The notes: generated by a model from the sequence alone, not told the origin. A DNA stretch of 64,000 nucleotides from Mucilaginibacter arboris (GCF_009754915.1 NZ_WPIK01000003.1:62001-126000), one strand, 5' to 3'. Counted from the first letter of the stretch, positions 1 to 10,233 are shown. Program-made: numbers and translations.

Positions 1-182
1 ATAGCCATTTCCATTTCTCTTTGAAAATTTAGCTTATCCAAACTCATTTCTATTGCTAAAGCTCTTTGATAAATTACTTCCTGAAAGCCGTTTCCTAATG
101 TTGAATGAACACGCATTGAACAACCTATAATCTTTCCTGTGCAATCATTAAACTCTTCGGAAGTTCTTTTTAAGTTATTCAT
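1..182 (-). CDS. GxxExxY family protein, partial (C-terminus beyond window)
   Basis: The open frame runs from an ATG at 182 leftwards off the window edge, giving about 60 residues that begin MNNLKRTSEEFND. Residues near 31-37 read GFQEVIY, the G-x-x-E-x-x-Y signature that names this small family, which belongs to the PD-(D/E)XK nuclease-like fold (PDDEXK_3) and has no firmly established role. It starts 21 nt after the leuC stop on the same strand and may be co-transcribed with it. The recognition rests on the signature and the typical N-terminus; the C-terminal half is not visible. Confidence 0.75.
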   Translation of the reverse strand, partial: MNNLKRTSEEFNDCTGKIIGCSMRVHSTLGNGFQEVIYQRALAIEMSLDKLNFQREMEMA

Positions 183-203
183 TTTCTCGAAATTTTGCTA
201 ATT

Positions 204-1625
204 CTAAAATTCCACAAATTCCGGTTCAGACAGCATTTCCCGAACATCCGTAACCCTACCCGTAACCGCCGCCGCTGCCGCCGTAAGCGGACTGGCCAAA
301 AACGTACGTGCATTAGGCCCTTGTCTTCCTTCAAAGTTTCTGTTTGAGGTTGATACACAATATTTTCCTGCCGGAATTTTATCTTCATTCATTCCTAAAC
401 AAGCGCTGCAACCGGGTTCGCGAAGAAAAAATCCTGCAGATTCAAATACTTTGTCCAATCCTTCTGCAATGGCCTGTAATTGCACTTGTTTTGATCCTGG
501 AACAATCCACGCGGTAACATGCGGCGCTTTATGTCTTCCTTTTACAAACTCGGCAACCTGGCGTAAGTCTTCAATACGGGAATTGGTACAACTGCCGATG
601 AAAACGTAATCAATTGGTTTGCCCAGGATTTCGGTATTGTCCTGCAAAGCCATGTAATCGAGCGCTTTCTGATAAGAATTTTGCTCATGCTGTTCCAATG
701 CTTCTTTTGCAGGTATATTTTGGGTGATGCCAATGCCCATTCCCGGATTGGTACCGTAGGTGATCATTGGTTCGATATCTGCTGCATTGAAATATAAAAC
801 CTCGTCAAAAACAGCATCCTTGTCAGAGTACAACGTTTTCCACCATGCCAATGCTTTATCCCAAGCTTCGCCTTTTGGTGCAAATTCTTTATCTTTTACA
901 TAATCAAAAGTAGTTTGGTCGGGAGCGATCATGCCGCCGCGTGCACCCATTTCGATGCTCATATTACAGATCGTCATCCGGCCTTCCATACTCAAACCTC
1001 TGATCGTGTCGCCTGCATATTCCACAAAATAACCCGTGCCGCCGGCAGCAGAAATTTTAGAAATAATGTAGAGGATAATATCTTTTGCGCCTACGCCAAA
1101 CGGTAACTTTCCGTTCACTTCAATCTTCATTCGTTTTGGTTTAGATTGAAGGAGGCATTGTGTTGCTAAAACCTGTTCTACCTGCGAAGTGCCGATGCCA
1201 AAAGCAATCGTTCCGAATGCGCCATGTGTTGAAGTGTGGCTATCACCGCAAACAATGGTTTTTCCCGGAATGGTTATGCCTAATTCTGGCCCGATTACGT
1301 GTACAATTCCCTGATATGGATGGCCGAGGCCGTATAGTTCTACACCAAATTCTGCACAGTTTTTGGTCAGCATATCTACTTGCTTGCGCGAAAGTTCTTC
1401 GCGTATCGGTTGGTCCTGATGAATGGTTGGAACGTTATGATCTGCCGTTGCAACGGTTTGTTTCGGACGAAAAACCGGAATTCCACGTACACGCAAACCA
1501 TCAAAAGCCTGCGGACTGGTTACTTCGTGGATAAAATGCGTATCAATATATAAAACATCCGGAAAACCTTCTGAACGGTTGACTATATGCGCATCCCAGA
1601 TTTTATCAAATAATGTTTGTCCCAT
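204..1625 (-). CDS. leuC: 3-isopropylmalate dehydratase large subunit
   Basis: Aconitase-family enzyme that isomerises 2-isopropylmalate to 3-isopropylmalate in leucine synthesis, acting with LeuD in the cytoplasm. The 473-residue product has the usual LeuC length. The three [4Fe-4S] cysteines are visible, one in IGSCTNSR and two in [12 protein letters not shown], and the N-terminal DKIWDAHIV and [12 protein letters not shown] blocks are typical. It is the sixth gene of the minus-strand ilv/leu run. LeuD is not in the window and probably lies beyond the left edge. The 113-nt gap to ilvC contains one dispersed TGCTTCTTTTA motif and degenerate ACTTACAACC repeats. Confidence 0.97.
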   Translation of the reverse strand: MGQTLFDKIWDAHIVNRSEGFPDVLYIDTHFIHEVTSPQAFDGLRVRGIPVFRPKQTVATADHNVPTIHQDQPIREELSRKQVDMLTKNCAEFGVELYGLGHPYQGIVHVIGPELGITIPGKTIVCGDSHTSTHGAFGTIAFGIGTSQVEQVLATQCLLQSKPKRMKIEVNGKLPFGVGAKDIILYIISKISAAGGTGYFVEYAGDTIRGLSMEGRMTICNMSIEMGARGGMIAPDQTTFDYVKDKEFAPKGEAWDKALAWWKTLYSDKDAVFDEVLYFNAADIEPMITYGTNPGMGIGITQNIPAKEALEQHEQNSYQKALDYMALQDNTEILGKPIDYVFIGSCTNSRIEDLRQVAEFVKGRHKAPHVTAWIVPGSKQVQLQAIAEGLDKVFESAGFFLREPGCSACLGMNEDKIPAGKYCVSTSNRNFEGRQGPNARTFLASPLTAAAAAVTGRVTDVREMLSEPEFVEF

Positions 1626-1683
1626 TTTCTTTCAGTTTTGTGTTGTCGGTTGCGGGTTCCCAGTTCTGGCTGACTTCAGCGCT

Positions 1684-1740
1684 ATGCTTCTTTTATCACC
1701 CTAAAACTTACAACCCGCAACTTACAACCTACAACTTCTT
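1684..1740. repeat. Dispersed motif plus degenerate ACTTACAACC repeats between ilvC and leuC
   Basis: ATGCTTCTTTTATC occupies 1684-1697 and is followed after five bases by CTAAAA, the half-palindrome form of the dispersed family. At 1706-1735 the unit ACTTACAACC recurs with small changes. Low-complexity repeats of this kind also precede obgE and atpC. No function can be read from the sequence. Confidence 0.6.
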
Positions 1741-2797
1741 ATGCTTCTACTTCCTGATTTTCAGGACGAAGGCTTCTTACTGTTTTACCAGCCTGCCAGA
1801 TTTCGCTGTCACGTAATTCTGCTAATTCAGCATCAAGTTTTTCGCGGTAATCCGGTTGGCTGTTAGAATCGATAGAACGTTGAGATTCTTTTCCTGTTGC
1901 TACGCTTTCATATAATTCTTCGAAAACAGGTTTGGTTGCATCACGGAATTTTTTCCACCAGTCCAGAGCGCCGCGTTGTGCTGTGGTTGAGCAATTGGCG
2001 TACATCCAGTCCATGCCATTTTCTGCAACCAATGGCATTAATGATTGGGTTAACTCTTCAACCGTTTCATTAAATGCTTCGGAAGGAGAGTGCCCTTTGC
2101 TGCGTAAAACATCATATTGAGCAGCAAAAATTCCCTGGATACAACCCATTAAAGTACCGCGTTCGCCGGTTAAATCGCTGTAAACTTCTTTTTTGAAATC
2201 AGTTTCAAACAAGTAACCGCTTCCAACGGCAATTCCTAAGGCAATTACACGCTCAAATGCCTTACCGGTTGCATCCTGGAAAATAGCGTAGCTTGAATTT
2301 AAGCCGCGGCCTTGTAAAAACATGCGGCGCAAGGAAGTTCCGGAACCTTTTGGCGCCACTAAAAATACGTCAACATCTTTTGGCGGAACGATGCCGGTTT
2401 GCTCATTAAAAGTAATCCCGAAACCATGAGAAAAATATAAGGCTTTGCCTGGTTTTAAATGTTTTTGAACCGTTGGCCACAATTTTATTTGTGCCGCATC
2501 ACTTAAAAGGTAGCAAATAATGGTCCCTTTTTCTAAGGCTTCTTCAATTTCAAACAAAGTTTCGCCTTCAACAAAACCATCACGAACAGCTTTGTCCCAT
2601 GATTTTGAATTTTTACGCTGACCAACAATTACGTTAATACCGTTGTCTTTTTGATTGAGCGCCTGACCAGGGCCTTGAACACCGTAACCAATTACCGCTA
2701 CCGTTTCGTTTTTTAATACTTCCTGTGCTTTAGCTAACGGAAATTCTTCGCGGGTTACTACATTCTCTTCAGTTCCGCCAAAAGTTAATTTTGCCAT
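1739..2797 (-). CDS. ilvC: Ketol-acid reductoisomerase (NADP+)
   Basis: Catalyses the alkyl migration and reduction of acetolactate or acetohydroxybutyrate in valine and isoleucine synthesis. The 352-residue protein has a Rossmann nucleotide-binding loop GYGVQGPGQALN near residues 37-48 and a GQRKNSKSWDKA segment that should contact the NADPH phosphate. The middle block VAPKGSGTSLRRMF and the C-terminal metal-binding region (SDLTGERGTLMG) are in place. It lies between a VOC gene and leuC on the minus strand. The start at 2797 gives a family-typical N-terminus. Confidence 0.95.
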   Translation of the reverse strand: MAKLTFGGTEENVVTREEFPLAKAQEVLKNETVAVIGYGVQGPGQALNQKDNGINVIVGQRKNSKSWDKAVRDGFVEGETLFEIEEALEKGTIICYLLSDAAQIKLWPTVQKHLKPGKALYFSHGFGITFNEQTGIVPPKDVDVFLVAPKGSGTSLRRMFLQGRGLNSSYAIFQDATGKAFERVIALGIAVGSGYLFETDFKKEVYSDLTGERGTLMGCIQGIFAAQYDVLRSKGHSPSEAFNETVEELTQSLMPLVAENGMDWMYANCSTTAQRGALDWWKKFRDATKPVFEELYESVATGKESQRSIDSNSQPDYREKLDAELAELRDSEIWQAGKTVRSLRPENQEVEA

Positions 2798-2812
2798 TTT
2801 TTTAATTGTTTG

Positions 2813-2843
2813 TGATTACACCGATTTTGTTGATTACACCGAT
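2813..2843. repeat. Direct repeat TGATTACACCGAT x2 upstream of ilvC
   Basis: TGATTACACCGAT occurs at 2813-2825 and again at 2831-2843, an 18-bp period, just upstream of the ilvC start on the minus strand. It could be an intergenic tandem-repeat family or a protein-binding array. The sequence alone does not decide. Confidence 0.6.
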
Positions 2844-2888
2844 GCTTTGATTTATAATGTTTGTTTTAATCTGATTATTATTTTATAA

Positions 2889-2933
2889 ATGCTTCTTTTA
2901 CCACACTAATTTTAGGTTGATAAAAGAAGTATC
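2889..2933. repeat. Paired TGCTTCTTTTA motif forming a hairpin after the VOC gene
   Basis: ATGCTTCTTTTA at 2889-2900 faces GATAAAAGAAGTATC at 2919-2933 with about 19 bases between, so a 12-bp stem with one mismatch can form. It sits immediately 3' of the VOC stop and upstream of ilvC on the minus strand. It could act as an attenuating hairpin, but there is no clear T-run after it. Confidence 0.7.
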
Positions 2934-2934
2934 G

Positions 2935-3303
2935 CTATATTTTCTTCTCGTCAAATATCAATTGGTTTCCAAACGGATCGTGAACGGTTACGCTCCATGT
3001 TTCGTAAAAAGTTTCTTCCAAACCTGGCCGCCCATATTTGTAATTTTTATTGATCAAACTTTGGTGATACTCTTTCAACCCGGTACAATTAATATGCAGA
3101 TGTGTTCCCGGAGTTCCATCGCCATGATGTTCACTTAAATGAAGTTTGATCCCTTCCGCAGAAATCTGCATATATAAAGGTGCGTTTTCATCAAACCGGT
3201 GTTCCCAGTCAATTTTAAAACCAAGCCAGTTAACATAAAATTCAACTGCTTTGGCATAATCAAAAATCCGGAGAATAGGAGTAATGCTTTGTACCTTCAT
3301 CAT
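2935..3303 (-). CDS. VOC/glyoxalase superfamily protein
   Basis: A 122-residue protein with the beta-alpha-beta-beta-beta fold pattern of the vicinal oxygen chelate superfamily (glyoxalase, bleomycin resistance, dioxygenase). Visible are an N-terminal ITPILRIFDYAKAVEFYVNWLGF module and a C-terminal VTVHDPFGNQLIF strand-turn typical of these proteins. The specific substrate is not recognisable. It is inserted between ilvN and ilvC, 7 nt after the ilvN stop, so it should be co-transcribed with branched-chain amino acid genes. The second methionine at 3300 is an equally possible start. The first ATG overlaps a dispersed repeat. Confidence 0.8.
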   Translation of the reverse strand: MMKVQSITPILRIFDYAKAVEFYVNWLGFKIDWEHRFDENAPLYMQISAEGIKLHLSEHHGDGTPGTHLHINCTGLKEYHQSLINKNYKYGRPGLEETFYETWSVTVHDPFGNQLIFDEKKI

Positions 3304-3313
3304 GCTTCTTTTA
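3302..3313. repeat. Dispersed motif bridging ilvN stop and VOC start
   Basis: On the minus strand the motif reads TAAAAGAAGCAT: its first three bases are the ilvN stop TAA and its last two begin the VOC ATG. The AAGAAG inside it lies where a purine-rich ribosome contact would be for the VOC start. Confidence 0.75.
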
Positions 3314-3958
3314 CATGGTAAAAACCTTGTCGCGTTTGCTTAAAAACTCATTTTCACTCACTTCCTGTCCGGGTTCCAGTTGCTCAAATTCACGCAGTTT
3401 CCGGTTAAAACCTTCGCTGCTTTTGATAATGGCAATGCGCGCGCTTCTTACAAATTCAATCAAGCCAAAAGGTTGCAACGCGTAAAGCAAATTATCGGTT
3501 TCGGTACGATGGCCGGTAGTTTCAAAAACGGTATAATCTTTACGGATCACAACTGCGCGCGCGCCATGTTCGCGCAGCAAGCGTTCTACTAAAACCTTTT
3601 CGGCAATAGTATCTGTAGGAACTTTGTACAAAGCCATTTCCTGCCAGATAATTTCGTCATTAGTGTGATAGTAAACCTTTAAAACCTCAACCTGCTTTTC
3701 AATCTGGCGCGCCAGTTTGCGCACTACATCTTCTGTTTCAGTTAAAACAATATCAAAACGATGAATGCTGTCGATCTCGGAAGGAGAAGTGTTCAGGCTC
3801 TCAATATTGATTTTCCTACGGGTAAAAATGATCGCGATACGGTTAAGCAAACCGATCTGGTTTTCTGTGTAAACCGTTATATTATACTCCTGCTTGGCCT
3901 CAGCCCGGCCCTCTCCAAAGGAGAGGGAGCTGGCAGCCTGCGCTTTTTTTATATCCAT
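3311..3958 (-). CDS. ilvN: Acetolactate synthase regulatory (small) subunit
   Basis: Regulatory partner of IlvB. An N-terminal ACT domain (ITVYTENQIGLLNRIAIIFTRRKINIESLN begins near residue 26) should bind the feedback amino acid, and a C-terminal ALS small-subunit domain follows. The length is 215 residues. Residues about 8-23 (AASSLSFGEGRAEAKQ) are encoded by a copy of the CCCTCTCC-AAA-GGAGAGGG dispersed repeat, so the extreme N-terminus appears to carry an in-frame repeat insertion ahead of the ACT domain. It lies between ilvB (71 nt upstream) and the VOC gene. Confidence 0.93.
   Translation of the reverse strand: MDIKKAQAASSLSFGEGRAEAKQEYNITVYTENQIGLLNRIAIIFTRRKINIESLNTSPSEIDSIHRFDIVLTETEDVVRKLARQIEKQVEVLKVYYHTNDEIIWQEMALYKVPTDTIAEKVLVERLLREHGARAVVIRKDYTVFETTGHRTETDNLLYALQPFGLIEFVRSARIAIIKSSEGFNRKLREFEQLEPGQEVSENEFLSKRDKVFTM
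3898..3927. repeat. GGAGAGGG palindromic repeat inside ilvN
   Basis: CCCTCTCC (3909-3916) and GGAGAGGG (3920-3927) form an 8-bp stem with an AAA loop, preceded by CCTCAGCCCGG. Two related copies lie head-to-head upstream of argS at 43732-43763 and 43787-43818. Here the element is translated as part of the IlvN N-terminus. Confidence 0.8.
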
Positions 3959-4029
3959 TTTTTAATGTTTTTAAGCTTTAATTTTAAGAAGTTATCGGCC
4001 TTTAACCTTTTTTCCTTTCAGCTTTCCCC

Positions 4030-5772
4030 TTATTTTAGCCTGATTTCACTAACACTGCAACCTTGCGGCACCATCGGGAACACATTGTTTTCTTTGGTTA
4101 CCATTACTTCCAGCAGGTAAGAGCCTTTATGTTCCAGCATTTCTTTTAGTGCATTTTGCAGTTCTTCTCTTTCAGAGATACACTTTCCATCGATGCCGTA
4201 AGCCGAAGCAACTTTAACAAAATCAGGACTTTGGATATCAACGAAAGAATAACGCCTTTCGTTAAAAAGCTCCTGCCATTGCCTCACCATTCCTAAAAAG
4301 CGGTTATTTAGTACAAGAATTTTAACATCAATCCCGCATTGCATAATTGTTCCAAGTTCCTGGATCGTCATCTGGAAACCGCCATCTCCGGCTATCGCAA
4401 CAACTGTCCGGTCTTGTGCGCCAAATTTAGCACCAATTGCTGCTGGCAAAGCAAATCCCATCGTACCTAAACCGCCGCTGGTAACGTTGCTGCGTGTTTT
4501 GTTAAACTTAGCATACCGACATGCAACCATTTGATGCTGACCAACATCTGTTACAATAATTGCTTCTCCCTGGGTTAAGATATTAAGCTGATTGATTACT
4601 TCTCCCATAGTCATCTCTCCGGCCGTTGGGTTCAGTTCTGCATCAATTACCGCTTTAACCTCTTTTTGCTGATATTCTTTAAATTTTTGCAGCCATTCAG
4701 TATGCTTTTTCTCTTCTATTAATTTGGTTAATAAAGGAAGTGTTTCTTTACAATCGCCCCAAACCGGTACAGTAGTTTGTACGTTTTTATCGATTTCAGC
4801 CGGATCAATATCTAAATGAATGATTTTTGCCTGCTTGGCGTATTTATCTAAACGGCCTGTCACGCGGTCATCAAAACGCATTCCGATAGCAATTAAAACA
4901 TCGCATTCGTTTGTTAATACATTCGGGCCGTAGTTTCCGTGCATTCCTAACATGCCTACGTTTAATTCATGGTCTGTAGGAATTGCACCAACGCCTAAAA
5001 TAGTCCACGCAGCAGGCAGATTTCCTTTTTCGATGAATGCCTGAAACTCCTTTTCTGCTTTCCCTAAAATTACACCTTGCCCCCAGATTACAAATGGTTT
5101 TTTTGCCTGATTGATCAATTCGGCTGCTTGTTCAATATATTCATTACGAACAATTGGTTTTGGCCGATAGCTGCGGATATGGTTTGATTTAACATATCCT
5201 TCAAAATTAAACTTCTGTATTTGAGCATTTTTGGTGATGTCGATCAATACCGGTCCCGGACGGCCACTTTTGGCAATATGAAAAGCTTTTGCCATTACTT
5301 CCGGAATTTCATTCGCATCAGTTACCTGATAATTCCATTTGGTTACTGGCGTAGTAATATTGATAACATCCGTTTCCTGAAAAGCATCTGTTCCTAATAA
5401 ATGCGCGAAAACCTGGCCGGTAATGCAAACTAAAGGCGTACTGTCTATCTGCGCATCAGCCAAACCCGTAATCAGGTTCGTTGCGCCCGGTCCGCTGGTT
5501 GCAAATACAACACCCACTTTTCCGGATGAACGGGCATAACCTTGTCCGGCATGAATACCACCTTGCTCGTGGCGTACCAAAATATGGTTCAGCTTTTCTT
5601 TGTAATCATATAGCGCATCATAAATTGGCATGATGGCACCGCCAGGATAACCAAAGATAGTATCCACACCTTCAGCAACCAGGCCTTCCAGCAATGCTAC
5701 AGAGCCTGAAACTTCTTTGATTTTCTTTGTTTCAGGTACGATGGTCAATAATTCCTCTTGTGCAATTTCCAT
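4030..5772 (-). CDS. ilvB: Acetolactate synthase catalytic (large) subunit
   Basis: ThDP-, FAD- and Mg-dependent enzyme condensing pyruvate with pyruvate or 2-oxobutyrate, the first common step of valine, leucine and isoleucine synthesis. The 580-residue protein shows the catalytic glutamate in LVRHEQGGIHAGQGYARSSG (about residues 65-84), the ATSGPGATNL pocket and the thiamine diphosphate motif GDGGFQMTIQEL...NN near residues 464-490. It has full family length. It is the second gene of the minus-strand operon, 53 nt after ilvD. Confidence 0.97.
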   Translation of the reverse strand: MEIAQEELLTIVPETKKIKEVSGSVALLEGLVAEGVDTIFGYPGGAIMPIYDALYDYKEKLNHILVRHEQGGIHAGQGYARSSGKVGVVFATSGPGATNLITGLADAQIDSTPLVCITGQVFAHLLGTDAFQETDVINITTPVTKWNYQVTDANEIPEVMAKAFHIAKSGRPGPVLIDITKNAQIQKFNFEGYVKSNHIRSYRPKPIVRNEYIEQAAELINQAKKPFVIWGQGVILGKAEKEFQAFIEKGNLPAAWTILGVGAIPTDHELNVGMLGMHGNYGPNVLTNECDVLIAIGMRFDDRVTGRLDKYAKQAKIIHLDIDPAEIDKNVQTTVPVWGDCKETLPLLTKLIEEKKHTEWLQKFKEYQQKEVKAVIDAELNPTAGEMTMGEVINQLNILTQGEAIIVTDVGQHQMVACRYAKFNKTRSNVTSGGLGTMGFALPAAIGAKFGAQDRTVVAIAGDGGFQMTIQELGTIMQCGIDVKILVLNNRFLGMVRQWQELFNERRYSFVDIQSPDFVKVASAYGIDGKCISEREELQNALKEMLEHKGSYLLEVMVTKENNVFPMVPQGCSVSEIRLK

Positions 5773-5801
5773 AATGGTTTATCTTTTTTAGAGAATTTTT
5801 T

Positions 5802-5815
5802 ATGCTTCTTTTATC
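5802..5815. repeat. Dispersed motif ATGCTTCTTTTATC between ilvD and ilvB
   Basis: An exact copy of the dispersed family lies in the 53-nt gap separating the ilvD stop from the ilvB start. Confidence 0.75.
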
Positions 5816-5825
5816 GGTATATTTC

Positions 5826-7529
5826 TTATAAATCAGTAACACAACCTTCGGCTGCGGTTGATACTTGCTTAGCGTATTTATACAGGATGCCTTTTGTTGC
5901 TTTTAAAGCAGGTTGCTGCCATTTTGCACGGCGGTTTGCTATTTCTTCATCAGAAACCATTAAGCTGATATTTCTGCTGATGGCATCGATTTCAATTCGG
6001 TCTTCGTCTTTTACTAAGGCAATCAATCCGCCGTCAAAAGCTTCCGGAGTAATGTGTCCAACCACGAAACCATGTGTACCGCCGCTAAAGCGGCCATCCG
6101 TAATTAAGGCAACACTGCTGCCTAAACCAGCGCCAAAAATAGCCGAAGTTGGTTTGAGCATTTCCGGCATTCCGGGTGCTCCTTTTGGCCCAACATTTCT
6201 GATCACCACAACATCTCCCGGTTTTACACGGCCGCTTTGAATACCATGGATCAATTCAAATTCACCATCAAAAACACGTGCCGGACCTTCAAAGCGTTCA
6301 CCTTCTTTTCCTGTGATCTTGGCAACACTTCCGCCTTCTGCCAAATTGCCGTACAGAATTTGCAAGTGCCCCGTTTGTTTAATTGGGTTTTCTACAGGAA
6401 GAATAATTTTTTGAGTTTCGAAACTTAGCTTCGGAACTTTTTCCAGGTTTTCGGCAATCGTTTTTCCGGTAACCGTTAAGCAATTGCCATGCAGCCATCC
6501 TTTGTTAAGCAGATACTTCATTACTGCAGGCACACCGCCAACGTTATGCAGGTCATCCATCATATATTTTCCACTTGGCTTCATATCTGCCAAAACCGGA
6601 ATTTTATTGCTGATGGTTTGGAAATCATCTTGTGTTAGAGGTACATCAACACTTTTTGCCATGGCAATTAAGTGCAAAACTGCATTGGTTGATCCGCCTA
6701 AAACCATGATCAACACGATAGCATTTTCAAATGCTTCGCGTGTCATGATATCGCTTGGTTTAATATCTTTCTCCAGTAAAATTTTAATTGCTTTTCCGGC
6801 AGCTAAACATTCTGCATCTTTTTCCGGGCTGATTGCCGGATTGGAAGAGGAATAAGGCAAGCTCATGCCTAAAGCCTCGATAGCGGCAGCCATGGTATTA
6901 GCGGTATAAATACCACCGCAGGCGCCAGCACCCGGACAAGCATTTTTGATCACTTCTTTAAAATCGAAATCATCAATTTGTCCGGCAATCTTTTTACCAA
7001 GAGCTTCAAAAGCAGAAACGATGTTTAAATCTTCCCCTTTATAATGGCCGGGTTTAATTGTTCCGCCATAAACCATAATAGAAGGGCGGTTTAAACGGCC
7101 CATCGCCATAACAGATCCAGGCATATTTTTATCGCAACCTGGAAGTGCAATTACAGCATCATAATACTGTGCGCCACAAACCGCTTCAATGGAATCTGCA
7201 ATGATATCGCGGCTGACCAAAGAGTAACGCATACCATCCGTTCCGTTGCTCATGCCATCGCTTACGCCAATCGTGTTAAATACTAAACCAACTAAATCTT
7301 CTTCCCAAATACCTTTTTTTACAATTTGTGCCAAATCGTTCAGGTGCATATTACAAGTGTTGCCATCGTAACCCATACTTGCAACACCAACCTGTGCTTT
7401 TTGCATATCTTCATCGGTTAAGCCAATGCCATAAAGCATTGCTTGCGCGGCAGGTTGCGTTGGGTCTTGGGTAAAGGTTTTGCTATAACGGTTTAATTCT
7501 ACTGCTTCTTTTGTTTCTATGTTTTCCAT
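5826..7529 (-). CDS. ilvD: Dihydroxy-acid dehydratase
   Basis: Dehydrates 2,3-dihydroxy acids to the 2-keto acids in valine and isoleucine synthesis. The 567-residue length fits IlvD. Cluster-ligand cysteines are visible in TCNMHLNDL (about residue 58), GCDKNMPG (about 130) and [16 protein letters not shown] (about 198). The C-terminal [19 protein letters not shown] block is diagnostic. It is the first gene of the ilv/leu run, so the promoter should lie in the AT-rich region 7530-7900. Confidence 0.97.
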   Translation of the reverse strand: MENIETKEAVELNRYSKTFTQDPTQPAAQAMLYGIGLTDEDMQKAQVGVASMGYDGNTCNMHLNDLAQIVKKGIWEEDLVGLVFNTIGVSDGMSNGTDGMRYSLVSRDIIADSIEAVCGAQYYDAVIALPGCDKNMPGSVMAMGRLNRPSIMVYGGTIKPGHYKGEDLNIVSAFEALGKKIAGQIDDFDFKEVIKNACPGAGACGGIYTANTMAAAIEALGMSLPYSSSNPAISPEKDAECLAAGKAIKILLEKDIKPSDIMTREAFENAIVLIMVLGGSTNAVLHLIAMAKSVDVPLTQDDFQTISNKIPVLADMKPSGKYMMDDLHNVGGVPAVMKYLLNKGWLHGNCLTVTGKTIAENLEKVPKLSFETQKIILPVENPIKQTGHLQILYGNLAEGGSVAKITGKEGERFEGPARVFDGEFELIHGIQSGRVKPGDVVVIRNVGPKGAPGMPEMLKPTSAIFGAGLGSSVALITDGRFSGGTHGFVVGHITPEAFDGGLIALVKDEDRIEIDAISRNISLMVSDEEIANRRAKWQQPALKATKGILYKYAKQVSTAAEGCVTDL

Positions 7530-7904
7530 TGGTTTAGATAATGGCTTTATATTTTTATTTTTCTATCAATCTGTTTTCTGCAAAAAATATCCTGATTATT
7601 ATCTCAACTGAAATAAATTGAAAATTTGCTGTTCAGTTATTTTTATTGACTATTTGTAAGGTAGACACTTGCCGCAGTTTTACCAATACTAAATTAAAAA
7701 AAAATGAAAAAATATTTTATTTTTAATTTACACGAAATTTAAGAATAATATACTTAATAATAGAAGCATATATTACTTTTAATTTTAATGCTACTATACC
7801 AAAGTTGATTTTGGTATTCGGTATGTTTTTGTAAGGGTAACCTGGCGGGCCTGTTTTTCTGCTTAAAATATGATATTAATCAGAAAAACTGCTCAAAAAA
7901 TGGC
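7530..7904. other. AT-rich intergenic region upstream of ilvD
   Basis: About 375 bases without an ORF separate ilvD from the atpC terminator, and the region must carry the ilv operon promoter. I see no full TAnnTTTG box with a well-spaced TTTG on the minus strand; the nearest candidate is the complement of CAAAAAATA at 7581-7589, with a three-base instead of two-base gap. The stretch 7690-7800 is extremely AT-rich. No leader peptide or riboswitch could be recognised. Confidence 0.4.
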
Positions 7905-7935
7905 AAAAAAAAACCTGACTGAATGGCCAGGTTTT
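7905..7935 (-). terminator. Rho-independent terminator of atpD-atpC
   Basis: AAAACCTG (7910-7917) and CAGGTTTT (7928-7935) form an 8-bp stem with a 10-base loop. Read on the minus strand it is followed by a run of T. It lies 19 nt beyond the atpC stop. Confidence 0.75.
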
Positions 7936-7940
7936 ATACT

Positions 7941-7955
7941 GATAAAAGAAGTATC
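7941..7955. repeat. Dispersed motif at the atpC stop
   Basis: GATAAAAGAAGTATC overlaps the last bases of the atpC stop codon and is preceded by GTTTTATACT, so TTTTA-n-TAAAA half-palindromes are present. Confidence 0.7.
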
Positions 7956-8202
7956 AGTGTATTTCTACACCTTCGGCCAAAAGCATTACTTTATTGTTTA
8001 ACACTTCTATAACACCACCTTTAATAAAAAAAGTTTGGGTTTTAGCGTTGGTACGGATAATGATTTTGCCACGGTCCAACGTAGAAATAATAGGGGCATG
8101 GTTATTCAATACTTCAAAAGAACCCATAGAACCGGGAACGGTTACAGAAGTAACTTCTCCATCAAAAAACTTTTTATCCGGGGTGATGATTTCTAATGTC
8201 AT
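7954..8202 (-). CDS. atpC: ATP synthase F1 epsilon subunit
   Basis: An 82-residue protein beginning MTLEIITPDKKFFDGEVTSVTVPG, the canonical beta-sandwich domain of the epsilon subunit in the central stalk. The frame is open up to 8271, but the upstream residues come from a heptamer repeat region and the atpD spacer, so the ATG at 8200-8202 is chosen. The C-terminal helical hairpin of longer epsilon subunits is absent, as in many Bacteroidota. It follows atpD after 78 nt, separated from the rest of the ATP synthase operon. Confidence 0.93.
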   Translation of the reverse strand: MTLEIITPDKKFFDGEVTSVTVPGSMGSFEVLNNHAPIISTLDRGKIIIRTNAKTQTFFIKGGVIEVLNNKVMLLAEGVEIH

Positions 8203-8210
8203 TTTATAAT

Positions 8211-8237
8211 AGGTATGAGGTATGAGGTATGAGGTTA
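8211..8237. repeat. Heptamer tandem repeat AGGTATG x3 upstream of atpC
   Basis: AGGTATG is repeated at 8211-8217, 8218-8224 and 8225-8231, followed by a partial AGGTTAA, directly in the 5' region of atpC. Its copy number could vary by slippage. Confidence 0.8.
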
Positions 8238-8280
8238 ATTTAGGTTTTTTACCTGATATCCCAAACCTCACGCCTGATTA

Positions 8281-9863
<1,583 letters not shown>

Positions 9864-9948
9864 GCTTTTATAAAGAAATACTCAGTTAACCTATAATTAT
9901 TTATAAAGTAAAAAGGATACTTAAAACTATGTAATTTCGACAGGGAAA

Positions 9949-10027
9949 GATGCTTCTTTTAGCACTATAAAATTGTTGTTTGTATGATTAAAAAAGTTTA
10001 ATGTTTTTTATGGGATAAAAGAAGCAT
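9949..10027. repeat. Full-length paired dispersed element upstream of tRNA-Arg
   Basis: GATGCTTCTTTTAGCAC at 9949 faces GATAAAAGAAGCAT at 10014-10027. The first 36 bases match 56049-56084 with two differences, and that copy also ends in GATAAAAGAAGCAT. The two therefore look like copies of one bracketed element. Confidence 0.75.
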
Positions 10028-10128
10028 AGGCATAGGTTTATGAAAAGTGCCGGGACCGTCCATCTTATTGTTATTAATGCCGGATAAAGGAATTTTTAAA
10101 AAAATTATAAAGGATTGAAAAGATATTC

Positions 10129-10136
10129 TATTTTTG
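10129..10136 (+). promoter_or_regulatory. -7 box TATTTTTG for tRNA-Arg
   Basis: TATTTTTG fits TAnnTTTG exactly and lies 16 bases before the tRNA 5' end. No convincing TTTG was found 19-23 bases further upstream. Confidence 0.5.
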
Positions 10137-10152
10137 TATTCCGTTTAAAAAA

Positions 10153-10226
10153 GCACTTGTAGCTCAATTGGATAGAGCATCTCACTACGGATGAGAAGGT
10201 TTGGGGTTCGAATCCCTACAAGTGCA
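10153..10226 (+). tRNA. tRNA-Arg (anticodon ACG)
   Basis: A 74-base cloverleaf with acceptor stem GCACTTG/CAAGTGC and discriminator A, D arm GCTC/GAGC, anticodon stem TCTCA/TGAGA with loop CTACGGA (anticodon ACG), five-base variable loop, and T arm TGGGG-TTCGAAT-CCCTA with one G-T pair. The 3' CCA is not encoded. It is followed by its own terminator. Confidence 0.97.
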
Positions 10227-10233
10227 CTCTATT

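Noticed and set aside
7530-7904. Leader peptide or T-box riboswitch upstream of ilvD
   Set aside because: No run of branched-chain codons and no conserved T-box sequence was found.
8203-8271. Longer atpC frame to 8271
   Set aside because: The added residues come from the heptamer repeat and spacer, not from the epsilon subunit.
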